A stretch of 6,477 bases of DNA from the NCBI GenBank assembly GCA_018609965.1, contig JAHENP010000344.1, positions 1 through 6,477 on the forward strand, written 5' to 3'. Position 1 is the stretch's first letter; every line of letters starts with the position of its first letter. The DNA comes from Haloferacaceae archaeon. Lineage in GTDB: Archaea; Halobacteriota; Halobacteria; Halobacteriales; Haloferacaceae. The position numbers were made by a program, and so were the translations under genes. The notes beneath the pieces were generated by a model that saw only the letters and a program-made list of their open reading frames with translations, was not told the origin of the DNA and searched no databases. This document shows, piece after piece, positions 1 to 5,995 of the stretch.

Positions 1-19
1 CTGCCGCCGAGCACTTAGT

Positions 20-70
20 GTTTCCGTCGACCCGCAATCACCCCCAAACCCCCGGGGGGTCGACGGAAAC
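20..70. repeat. 14-bp perfect inverted repeat with GC-rich centre
   Basis: The arm GTTTCCGTCGACCC (20-33) is an exact reverse complement of 57-70. The 23-nt centre is C-rich and ends in a CCCCC/GGGGG self-complementary block (49-58), so two nested hairpins are possible. It starts one base after a TAG (16-18) that could end an upstream + strand gene, which would suit a transcription-terminating or dispersed palindromic element. No open reading frame is associated with it. The repeat itself is certain; its role is not known. Confidence 0.75.
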
Positions 71-162
71 GCCCATCAACAACCACGCGACCGATCTTCA
101 GGCACCGCCTGACTCCCCATAATCGCACCAGAACCAACCCCGCCGCCCCCCAGAAACAGTCG

Positions 163-984
163 ATGCGCACCGCGACGTTCCGGTTCCGGCTCCAGGCACG
201 CGCCGCAACAGCCGACGCGCTCGCGCTCGCCGGCGTGCCGGTCGTGCTCTGTGCCGTCTACGCGCTCCCGGAGCCGATCAAACGCGGGCTGGTGTTCGAC
301 TACGCGACGCCGACGCTGCTGACCGCCTACACGGCCCACTTCGTCCACTTCGATCCCGCGCACCTGTTCGTCAACCTCGGGAGCTACCTCCTGCTCGTCC
401 CGGTCGCGTACGCGCTGGCGGCGTTGTCCGACGAGCTGTCGCGGTTCCGCGTCGCCGTCGTCACGCTCCACACCGCGGTGCCGTTGGCGCTGTCGGCGCT
501 CAACCTCGCGCTCGTCCGGCCACGCGTCGGCTACGGCTTCTCCGGTGTCGCGATGGGACTGCTCGCGCTCACGGCGTTGTTCGCGAGCAAGTACACCGCC
601 ACGCGGCTGGCGACGGGTTGGTGGCGTCGCGGCGACGCGCCGCTGGTCTTCTTCGCCGAGGTGACACTGATCGCGTTGGCAGTCCGGCCCCGGAGCCTGG
701 GAACGTTGGCGGTCGCCGGCGGCGCGGCCACCGTCGCAGCGGGCTACCTGCTCGTCGTCGCACGCCGGGTGCAGGCCGCCGGCCGGACGTTCAGCCGGAC
801 AGCCAGCCGTGTCGGCTTCGGCGAACTCGGTCTCGTCGCCGGGATCGTCCTCGTCGGCTTCCCGGCCGTGGCGTTCCCCGCCGATCCGGCCGGCGACGGC
901 ACCGTCCTCAACCTCTACACCCACCTTCTCGGGTTCGCGCTGACGTTCGTCGCCGCCTACGCACTCCCGGAGATCGACGGCTGA
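163..984 (+). CDS. rhomboid family intramembrane serine protease
   Basis: Predicted 273-residue polytopic membrane protein of the rhomboid family, which cuts transmembrane helices of substrates within the lipid bilayer by a Ser-His dyad. The family signature is visible in order. A loop/helix block H-F-D-P-A-H-L-F-V-N (residues 62-71) gives the conserved His and Asn of the HxxxN motif. G-F-S-G (125-128) carries the candidate nucleophile Ser127 at the start of a helix. H-L-L-G (254-257) in the last helix carries the candidate His254. About seven hydrophobic segments are visible, roughly at 20-36, 67-89, 95-116, 125-143, 160-200 (two), 221-240 and 249-268. Both catalytic residues are present, so an active enzyme is plausible. 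No Shine-Dalgarno sequence is evident before the ATG, as is common in haloarchaea. The gene converges on the surface-protein gene with a 37-nt gap and shows no operon partner in the window. Its substrate is unknown. Confidence 0.82.
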   Translation: MRTATFRFRLQARAATADALALAGVPVVLCAVYALPEPIKRGLVFDYATPTLLTAYTAHFVHFDPAHLFVNLGSYLLLVPVAYALAALSDELSRFRVAVVTLHTAVPLALSALNLALVRPRVGYGFSGVAMGLLALTALFASKYTATRLATGWWRRGDAPLVFFAEVTLIALAVRPRSLGTLAVAGGAATVAAGYLLVVARRVQAAGRTFSRTASRVGFGELGLVAGIVLVGFPAVAFPADPAGDGTVLNLYTHLLGFALTFVAAYALPEIDG

Positions 985-1021
985 ACACCGACCCCGTCGA
1001 CTCGCCCGACTCCGACAGCGG

Positions 1022-2650
1022 TCACAGTCGTGACCGGTACCACCCGACGACGACGACCAACAACACCGCGACGACCAACAACCCGAACTCGCGGGCGGGG
1101 AACCCGAACGCCTCGGCGACCGGCGCGTCCGTCGCCGATGTCTGTGTGTCGTCTCCGGCCGTCGTGCTCGCCGTCTCGGCTGTCGTTGTCTCACTCGTCG
1201 CCTCCGTCTCGGGGCCAGGCGACTCCGTCGCCGTCGGCGTCTCCGTGGTTTCCGGTGTCGTCGTTGCGTTTGGCGTCTCTGTGGCCACCGTGTTCGGCGT
1301 GGTGGTCACGTTCGGGGTCACGGTCGCGTTCGGCGTGGTGGTCACGTTTGGGGTCACGGTCGCGTTCGGCGTAGTGGTCGCGTTCGGGGTCACGGTCGCG
1401 TTCTGCCCGACAGTCACAGTCGTGGTCGCGTCGTCGGTGAGTCCAGCGCGGTCGACCGCAGTCAGACGAACCTGTTGCCGACCGGGCGTGTCGAACGTCC
1501 ACTCGACAGTCGCAGTCCCGCTCACCGTTTCAACGGTGCCGTCACCGTCCGTGTCCCACCGGTATCGGACGACCCCAGCGTTGTCTGTCGTCGCGCTCGC
1601 GTCGAGCGTGACCGGCTCTCCAACGACGGCCGTCTCCGGTCCTGTCACCGCCGCCGTCGGTGGCACGGCCCTGTTGGTAACGCCCCCTCGGTCGTCGACT
1701 GCCGCCACCGCGAACGTCGACAACCCGGGAGTGACCCCCCGGAACACCAGCGTCTCGCCCGTGGTGTCGACCGGCGTCGTGTCGATCCGTTCCCACGATC
1801 CGTCGTGGTACCGGAGGAGCTGAACCGCCCCCGGCTCCCGACCGAGTGCGGCCAACCGGTCACGTTCGACCGTGACCCGGAACGCGACCTCGTCGAACGT
1901 CCCCGCTGGCGACTCGTGGTCGACACGGAGGTAGCCGACCGTCGTCGACGCCGTCGGCTCGGGCACGTCCGTCCCCGCCGCCGTGCGGTTGGAGCCGGCG
2001 TCGACGGACAACGACAGGTTCGTCCGCTCGCTCGTCGTCGCGTTGACTGACTCGACGCTGACGTTCTCGTCACCGACCGACACGTTCGCAGTGACATCCT
2101 CTGACGGGCCGACCCCGCCGGCCTCGATACGGACCTCGTCACCAGCTCCGGTGACGGTCGCGTTCGGGTCCGAGCCGTTTGCTCCCGGGACCCGCGCGTG
2201 GATCGTCACCGACGAGGTCGACACCGTCTTCTCGGTGTCGACGACGACTCCGACCGCGACGGTCTCACCGGCGAGGACGCGACATGTGTCGCCACGGTCG
2301 AGCCCACAGTCGGCAGCGATGTAGTCGACACTCGCCGTGTCGTCGGTCACCCACACCCGAGCCGGCTCTGTGCCCGTGTTGCCGACGACGAACACCCCTT
2401 GGAGGACGGTCTCGCCGTCTGCGATCACCCCGTCGATGTCGACTCGAAGTTCGCCGTTCCCGTCGAGTGTCGCGTACGCTCCGTTCGGGCCGGGAGCCGG
2501 CTGGAGGTATATCTGGTCGGCCGGCGCGAGGAGTTCGTCGCCGAGATCGACCGCACCGGTCACCGTCACCGCAGAGGCTGCCGCTACCACCACCACCACG
2601 GCCGCCACCCGCCGCCGCGTGACAACCCGTGTCTCGTCGCGTCGACCCAT
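1022..2650 (-). CDS. anchored surface protein: DUF1102-like head, PGF-pre-PGF, PKD, sequon-repeat stalk, C-terminal TM
   Basis: A 542-residue modular extracellular protein. An N-terminal signal or membrane helix lies at 15-31 after a basic start (RRDETRVVTRRR). Residues about 34-152 resemble the DUF1102-type secreted proteins encoded to the right: G-N-T-G-T-E (90-95) matches their N-Q-G-T-Q block and L-A-G-E-T (126-130) matches their L-x-P-G-x block. Residues about 177-316 fit the PGF-pre-PGF domain, ending in a typical L-L-R-Y-H-D-G-S-W-E-R and V-T-P-G-L-S-T-F-A-V. Residues about 331-414 form a PKD domain (V-T-L-D-A-S-A-T, then Y-R-W-D-T-D-G-D-G). Residues 417-465 are a six-residue repeat N-[AV]-T-[VT]-T-P rich in N-glycosylation sequons, followed by a Thr/Glu linker to about 510. 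A hydrophobic helix (522-536) and a short basic end W-Y-R-S-R-L complete it. The end resembles an archaeal C-terminal sorting signal but lacks the canonical P-G-F triplet (it reads F-G-F-P). Inferred role: cell-anchored glycosylated stalk presenting a matrix-binding head. It is divergent from the DUF5305 gene. Confidence 0.85.
   Translation of the reverse strand: MGRRDETRVVTRRRVAAVVVVVAAASAVTVTGAVDLGDELLAPADQIYLQPAPGPNGAYATLDGNGELRVDIDGVIADGETVLQGVFVVGNTGTEPARVWVTDDTASVDYIAADCGLDRGDTCRVLAGETVAVGVVVDTEKTVSTSSVTIHARVPGANGSDPNATVTGAGDEVRIEAGGVGPSEDVTANVSVGDENVSVESVNATTSERTNLSLSVDAGSNRTAAGTDVPEPTASTTVGYLRVDHESPAGTFDEVAFRVTVERDRLAALGREPGAVQLLRYHDGSWERIDTTPVDTTGETLVFRGVTPGLSTFAVAAVDDRGGVTNRAVPPTAAVTGPETAVVGEPVTLDASATTDNAGVVRYRWDTDGDGTVETVSGTATVEWTFDTPGRQQVRLTAVDRAGLTDDATTTVTVGQNATVTPNATTTPNATVTPNVTTTPNATVTPNVTTTPNTVATETPNATTTPETTETPTATESPGPETEATSETTTAETASTTAGDDTQTSATDAPVAEAFGFPAREFGLLVVAVLLVVVVGWYRSRL
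1293..1400 (-). repeat. three tandem 36-bp units inside the stalk coding region
   Basis: Units at 1293-1328, 1329-1364 and 1365-1400 are nearly identical (one to a few base differences). Each encodes twelve residues, made of two six-residue submotifs N-[AV]-T-[VT]-T-P on the minus strand. A degenerate further copy follows at 1401-1430, and diverged submotifs lie at 1251-1292. The 36-bp period keeps the frame, so gain or loss of units would change stalk length without a frameshift. Confidence 0.9.
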
Positions 2651-2915
2651 CGTACCCCAATTGCACGCCCCGGGTCTTTGTTGTGACCACCTTACACGAC
2701 CCGACCCGACACCGGCACAGGCGTCCGTCTTCTGATACGCTCTCTCGGCTGGTCTGAAGCCGGCTCAGGCATCGATTGAACGCCGACTGTGAACCCCGAC
2801 CGCCCGGAAACTGTTCGTTGAACCGCGTTCTGGCTCGGGCTGTGTGGCCACTCGTTGTCCCTTCGACCCGCCGATACACGAACTATTTTGTACGCTAAGT
2901 ACCAGATGATTCACC
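2651..2915. promoter_or_regulatory. divergent intergenic promoter region
   Basis: 265-nt gap between the surface-protein gene (leftward) and the DUF5305 gene (rightward). It has no convincing open frame. It holds the TATA-like element at 2884-2891 for the rightward gene and a weaker AT-rich stretch at 2675-2684 (minus strand ACAACAAAGA), 25-34 nt before the leftward ATG, a possible promoter position. A small inverted repeat CGGCT (2746-2750)/AGCCG (2758-2762) lies between them. Sharing one intergenic region would allow joint control of the two genes, but no operator is recognisable. Confidence 0.5.
2884..2891 (+). promoter_or_regulatory. TATA-like promoter element for the DUF5305 gene
   Basis: TATTTTGT sits 25-32 nt before the GTG start at 2916. 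That is the spacing expected for an archaeal TATA box driving a leaderless transcript that begins at or within a few bases of the start codon. It is the most AT-rich stretch in the local sequence. It also supports the choice of the GTG start, because no ribosome binding site precedes that codon. Confidence 0.55.
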
Positions 2916-4298
2916 GTGAACCGTCGCTGGTTGGGACTCAGGCGGGTGGTGGGGAACTGGGTGGGTGTCGTCGCGGTGGTGTTGCTCCTCCTCGTCGCTG
3001 CCGGGGGGTGGGCAACGTACACCGGACACGTCGAACCGGGGACACACACAGAATCACGGGCGGTCGCGGCGTGGTCGCCGACAGACACGGTCACACACAG
3101 TGCCCGCGTGACCGAGCCGAACCCGGTCTTCCCGACGAACACCACGTTACAGAACCGGTCGGCGTATCTGAGTGGTGCCGCGCCGACGTTCCGCGCGGAG
3201 TTTGCGCCCGGCTACACCGCAACCGAGTCGGGCAACGTCACCACGACAGTCGCCGTGGCGGTCGTGAGACGCGCCGTCGTCTCCGACGACGGACCGGGTG
3301 GTGGCAGCCGGACGCTCTGGCAGACGGAGCGGCGGCTCCAGACGGAGCGAGCGCGACTCGCACCCGGCGAGCAGTTGTCCGTCGAGACAACGCTCAACGC
3401 GACCCGACTCGACGCTGGCACCCAGTCACTGGTCGCCGATCTCGGCGGGACACCCGGAGAAGTGTACACCGAACTCCGTGCCGGCGTGCGGCTGTCGGGC
3501 ACCGTCGACGGCCGGCCCGTCGAGACGAGCTGGACCCGCCGTCTCCGTGTCTCTGTCGCGAGCGGCGTCTACCGGCTCCAACCGATCGGGACGCCACCCG
3601 CCGGCCGGGAGTGGACACGCTCGGAGACGGTCCCGAACGACCCTAGCCCCGCCCGACAGCTCGGCGGGCCGGCCGCTGTGGTCGTTGGACTCGCCGGGCT
3701 GACGCTACTGGTCGTCGGCCGCCGAGCCGATGCGTTCGAACTCGCACCCGTCGAACAGGAGTGGCGGGCGTACCGCGCCGACGCCGCCGAGTTCGACGAC
3801 TGGGTGATCGAGTGTGCGGTGCCGTCGGCGCTGACCGACGGCGTCGTCGCCGAGACGGAGTCGTTGTCCGACCTGGTTGATCTGGCCGTCGACGCCGGTG
3901 AGGCCGTGTTGCGCGAGCCGAGCGGCGACTACCTCGTCCAGTACGGCGACGTGGTGTACCGCTACCGACCCCCAGACCCCGAGACCGTCCGCGAACAGGG
4001 CGGGTTCGATCTGCGGGAGGGGCTGCCGTCGGTCGACATCCCCGACACCACGGGGACCGAGCGCCCGTCGCGTGCGGACGGCGGTGACATCCCAGACGAC
4101 AGCGGCGTCACGGGCGATGACCCCGCAGATGACACCCACACGAGCGACCCCGACGACTGGGACAACTTGGGTGGGTTCGTCGGTAGCTCGGTCGACACGC
4201 CGGACGCGAGCAACACGGATGGCACTCTCGACTCCAGTCGCCAGAGTACGGCCGACACGGACACCGACGACGAGGCGAACGACTTGGAGTCGACGTGA
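2916..4298 (+). CDS. DUF5305 family membrane protein
   Basis: A 460-residue protein read from a GTG start placed 25-32 nt after a TATA-like element. The layout is: a short basic N-terminus (R3, R4, R9, R10); transmembrane helix 1 at about 15-33; an extracellular beta-rich domain at about 34-245 with several sequons (for example N-T-T at 75, N-V-T at 107, N-A-T at 161); transmembrane helix 2 at about 251-268 followed by R-R; and a cytoplasmic domain at about 269-352. The cytoplasmic domain has the family-typical F-D-D-W-V, S-L-S-D-L-V-D-L-A-V-D (316-326) and a Y-L-V-Q-Y-G-D-V-V-Y-R-Y ending. From about 353 to the end it is a disordered acidic Asp/Ser/Thr tail. DUF5305 is a haloarchaeal family of unknown biochemical function; as I recall, it is often encoded beside SipW-type signal peptidase and small secreted proteins. 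That fits the neighbours here and suggests an accessory role in exporting or assembling those proteins. The tail is long and low in complexity. Confidence 0.8.
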   Translation: MNRRWLGLRRVVGNWVGVVAVVLLLLVAAGGWATYTGHVEPGTHTESRAVAAWSPTDTVTHSARVTEPNPVFPTNTTLQNRSAYLSGAAPTFRAEFAPGYTATESGNVTTTVAVAVVRRAVVSDDGPGGGSRTLWQTERRLQTERARLAPGEQLSVETTLNATRLDAGTQSLVADLGGTPGEVYTELRAGVRLSGTVDGRPVETSWTRRLRVSVASGVYRLQPIGTPPAGREWTRSETVPNDPSPARQLGGPAAVVVGLAGLTLLVVGRRADAFELAPVEQEWRAYRADAAEFDDWVIECAVPSALTDGVVAETESLSDLVDLAVDAGEAVLREPSGDYLVQYGDVVYRYRPPDPETVREQGGFDLREGLPSVDIPDTTGTERPSRADGGDIPDDSGVTGDDPADDTHTSDPDDWDNLGGFVGSSVDTPDASNTDGTLDSSRQSTADTDTDDEANDLEST

Positions 4299-4301
4299 CC
4301 A

Positions 4302-4326
4302 CACCGAGAGACGATTACAGTCGGTG
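4302..4326. terminator. inverted repeat in the convergent gap, possible terminator
   Basis: CACCGA (4302-4307) pairs exactly with TCGGTG (4321-4326) around a 13-nt loop. It starts four bases after the stop of the DUF5305 gene and lies downstream of the leftward operon too. There is no following T-run, and haloarchaeal termination does not depend on hairpins, so a terminator role is only a positional guess. Confidence 0.25.
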
Positions 4327-4335
4327 ATTGCCGTT

Positions 4336-4370
4336 CCCTCTCGGCGAGTCCCACCGACTGGGCCGAACCG
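4336..4370. repeat. 35-bp element, left copy (pairs with 5677-5711)
   Basis: Identical at 30 of 35 positions, without gaps, to 5677-5711 in the same orientation. The longest shared stretches are CCCTCTCGG, CCCACCGAC and CGAACCG. This copy lies 41 nt beyond the stop codon of the second gene of the leftward operon. It could be a dispersed haloarchaeal intergenic element, a duplicated insertion boundary or a regulatory site. Confidence 0.75.
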
Positions 4371-4410
4371 CTGTCCGTGTCCCCGGCTGGGGCACCTGCA
4401 TCCGCGTGGA

Positions 4411-4974
4411 CTACTCTGTCGCCTGGGCAACGACAGTGAGCTTCTCCTTGAACTTCCCGCTGACCGCGCCGTGCGTTCTAATCCGGAAGCCAACCTTCAC
4501 TTTACCACCGGGTGCTAGCGTGGCCGGGTCTTTGCGGAGTGCTGTTTTGCCTCCGTCAAAATCGTACATCTCGATGTCGACTGCCGACTCGCTCTCGTCA
4601 CGCGCGAACACTGAGATCTTCTGTGTTCCTTGATTTTTGATCAAGAGCAACCCCAGCTTTTGTTCGTCTTCGTTTGTGTCCCCGAAGACGCTCCGTCCGG
4701 AGTCAGTGTCGAATTCGTAGACGGAGTCCGTCCCCAGTCCGAGGTCGTCGGAGGCGAACGCTCCGGGGAAGCTGAATGTGACCTTTGACCCGGACGGGAT
4801 ACTTCTCCCACCGGTGCCAATCTGTTCTAATTTGAGGACAGCGCTCGCGTCGTCTGCGACGCTGACGCTCACGGTTCGTTCTGCACGCGTCGTTGAGAAC
4901 GCACCCGTCCCGACAGCGAGCGAGCCGCTCGCCACGAGGCTACCGAGTCCGGCCAGCAGGGTGCGTCGTCTCAT
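4411..4974 (-). CDS. small secreted DUF1102/SipW-class protein (second gene of operon)
   Basis: A 187-residue exported protein. The N-terminus M-R-R-R-T-L-L begins a hydrophobic helix that ends in T-G-A-F (23-26). An R-R-x-[LM]-[LM] pattern means Tat export is also possible. A likely cleavage site is after Ala31 (T-T-R-A), leaving a mature start E-R-T-V-S-V-S-V-A-D-D. The block L-L-L-I-K-N-Q-G-T-Q (109-118) and L-A-P-G-G-K (153-158) before a long final beta strand match its operon partner and the head of the anchored surface protein. It is a predicted single all-beta extracellular domain, possibly a structural subunit of a fibre or matrix in the manner of SipW-dependent proteins; the function itself is inferred. 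The ATG lies 10 nt beyond the partner's stop codon, so translation is probably coupled; a GGAG at 4989-4992 is 14 nt away, too far to be a good ribosome site. Base composition looks less GC-rich than the neighbours, notably at 4615-4680. Confidence 0.78.
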   Translation of the reverse strand: MRRRTLLAGLGSLVASGSLAVGTGAFSTTRAERTVSVSVADDASAVLKLEQIGTGGRSIPSGSKVTFSFPGAFASDDLGLGTDSVYEFDTDSGRSVFGDTNEDEQKLGLLLIKNQGTQKISVFARDESESAVDIEMYDFDGGKTALRKDPATLAPGGKVKVGFRIRTHGAVSGKFKEKLTVVAQATE

Positions 4975-4983
4975 GCTGTCTCG

Positions 4984-5664
4984 TTATTCTCCTTCCCCTT
5001 CGTAGCTGTCCGGCACGATCGTGGCGTCGGCGACGATCTCCATATCGAACGAGCCGTCGAAGTCGCCATTGCGCGTGTCGACGTACAGGCCAAAGTCGAA
5101 CGACTCGCCGGGTTCCAACACGTACTCCTCGAGCGCGTCGTTGCCCCCCCCGTAGTAGCTCGTGCTGCTCGGGAAGTCCTGGTCGTAGATGTGGGTCAGA
5201 CTGATCTTGTCGTCCCCGACCGTCTCTTCTTTCGTAAAGTCGCCGTTCGGGCGGTTCGACGCCTGCGGGTCGATCCCGAACCCATCAGTCTGGGTCCGCT
5301 GGTCCTCTGGAACGCTGCTGGGGTTGACGTAGACGACCGCGGCTTGGGTCCCTTGGTTACGAACCTTGAAGATGTCGAGGATCTGGGTCAGGGCGTCGGT
5401 ATTCACTCCCGTCGCGTTGTAACTAGTGATATCGTCGCCAGTGCTCCCGTCGAGATCGAGAGCGACGGCATTCTCACTCGTGTCCGCGTACGCACTGTTC
5501 GTCGACGAGCTGGCGTCGAACGCCAACAGCGCGTCGCTGTCGTCCGCAACGTTCACAGAGACGTTCCGCTGTGCCTGCACGTTCGTGAACGCGCCTGTAC
5601 TCACTGCCGTTGCGCCACCGACGGCGACCGATCCGAGGGCCGCCAGCATCTTGCGTCGTTGCAT
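4984..5664 (-). CDS. small secreted DUF1102/SipW-class protein (first gene of operon)
   Basis: A 226-residue exported protein. I start it at the ATG at 5664 because M-Q-R-R-K-M-L opens the same signal sequence as its partner; an upstream in-frame Met at 5889 would add 75 residues lacking any resemblance to a signal peptide or to the family. The hydrophobic helix ends in S-T-G-A-F (22-26). Likely cleavage after Ala31 (N-V-Q-A) gives the mature start Q-R-N-V-S-V-N-V-A-D-D. Conserved blocks are F-K-V-R-N-Q-G-T-Q (99-107) and L-E-P-G-E-S (183-188) before the final strand. An Asp/Asn/Ser-rich insertion at about 116-180, with Y-Y-G-G-G-N, makes it longer than its partner. It has no cysteines, a strongly acidic surface and an acidic tail (E-G-E-G-E). 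Inferred to be an extracellular structural subunit. It is followed after 9 nt by the second gene and preceded by a structured leader. Confidence 0.8.
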   Translation of the reverse strand: MQRRKMLAALGSVAVGGATAVSTGAFTNVQAQRNVSVNVADDSDALLAFDASSSTNSAYADTSENAVALDLDGSTGDDITSYNATGVNTDALTQILDIFKVRNQGTQAAVVYVNPSSVPEDQRTQTDGFGIDPQASNRPNGDFTKEETVGDDKISLTHIYDQDFPSSTSYYGGGNDALEEYVLEPGESFDFGLYVDTRNGDFDGSFDMEIVADATIVPDSYEGEGE

Positions 5665-5786
5665 GGTTGTTCGTCCCCCTCTCGGGGAGCCCCACCGACG
5701 GAGTCGAACCGCCCGCGCCCCAGTTCGGTAACGACCGGGCGCGTGCCACCCGCGTGGGTCGCCAGGATCACCCTGGCACACAGTAC
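5665..5786 (-). promoter_or_regulatory. structured 5' leader of the secreted-protein operon
   Basis: The only good TATA-like element upstream (5808-5815) predicts a leader of about 120 nt. In mRNA order it can form three stems with perfectly paired arms: 5761-5766 with 5772-5777 (GCCAGG/CCTGGC, 5-nt loop); 5715-5720 with 5737-5742 (GCGCCC/GGGCGC, with an inner GGT/ACC); and 5676-5679 with 5684-5687 (CCCC/GGGG around a GAGA tetraloop in the RNA). The last one buries the G-run (5675-5679) that is the only Shine-Dalgarno-like sequence, 10 nt before the ATG. Structure and switching are inferred from base pairing only. Confidence 0.4.
5677..5711. repeat. 35-bp element, right copy (pairs with 4336-4370)
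   Basis: Direct repeat of 4336-4370 with five mismatches and no gaps. It lies 12 nt before the start codon of the first secreted-protein gene. On the minus strand its inner end reads GGTTCGACTCC; together with flanking bases (5697-5713) this folds as a 5-bp stem with a 7-nt loop like a tRNA T-arm. The left copy does not preserve that pairing. Confidence 0.75.
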
Positions 5787-5807
5787 ACCCAAGGGGCCAC
5801 ACCCACC

Positions 5808-5815
5808 TTGTATTA
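5808..5815 (-). promoter_or_regulatory. TATA-like element for the secreted-protein operon
   Basis: Minus-strand TAATACAA is the best AT-rich box upstream of the ATG at 5664, and the nearer sequence is too GC-rich to hold one. With usual archaeal spacing the transcript would begin near 5786. A second AT-rich candidate, minus-strand TGTATGAAA near 5831-5840, cannot be excluded. Confidence 0.4.
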
Positions 5816-5961
5816 CGGACGATGACTGGTTTCATACACTGCCACACGACGAGTAGTACGGCCGTTAACTCTCCAGACAACACCCACAACTCGTCCCGGA
5901 TTCGTCACAACCACCGCCTACAACGACTCAATGACTGCGTACACCCTGGGATAATGGCACG

Positions 5962-5970
5962 TTACTAAAC
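5962..5970 (+). promoter_or_regulatory. TATA-like element for the right-hand secreted-protein gene
   Basis: TTACTAAAC lies 26-34 nt before the ATG at 5996, the distance expected for a leaderless transcript. It would be too close to the alternative ATG at 5984, so it helps to choose the later start. Confidence 0.45.
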
Positions 5971-5995
5971 CGATTGGCGTCGAATGCACACACAG

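Noticed and set aside
1..18. C-terminal codons of an upstream + strand gene ending at TAG 16-18
   Set aside because: Five codons are too few to support a gene; kept only as a positional remark for the inverted repeat.
34..59. G-quadruplex on the minus strand
   Set aside because: Only three G-runs of three or more are within a compact span; a fourth is missing unless two-tetrad folding is assumed.
76..1194. Long minus-strand open frame opposite the rhomboid gene
   Set aside because: Its translation is Arg/Gly/Glu-rich low-complexity sequence with no family features, typical of the antisense frame of a GC-rich gene, while the + strand carries the rhomboid motifs.
1293..1400. 36-bp repeats as a CRISPR array
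   Set aside because: The units are directly adjacent with no spacers, and they encode in-frame sequon repeats.
618..1823. 401-codon + strand open frame overlapping the rhomboid end and the surface-protein gene
   Set aside because: Arg-rich start and Val/Ser/Thr repeats are the mirror of the stalk repeat; the minus frame has a signal helix, PGF-pre-PGF, PKD and a membrane anchor.
5690..5780. A complete tRNA gene on the minus strand
   Set aside because: A T-arm-like hairpin is present, but no 5' acceptor strand pairs with the putative 3' acceptor and the other stems do not fit D-arm and anticodon-arm spacing.
5665..5889. Upstream in-frame start giving the first operon protein 75 extra residues
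   Set aside because: The extension lacks signal-peptide or family features and includes the hairpins and the 35-bp element; the M-Q-R-R-K-M-L start aligns with its paralogue.
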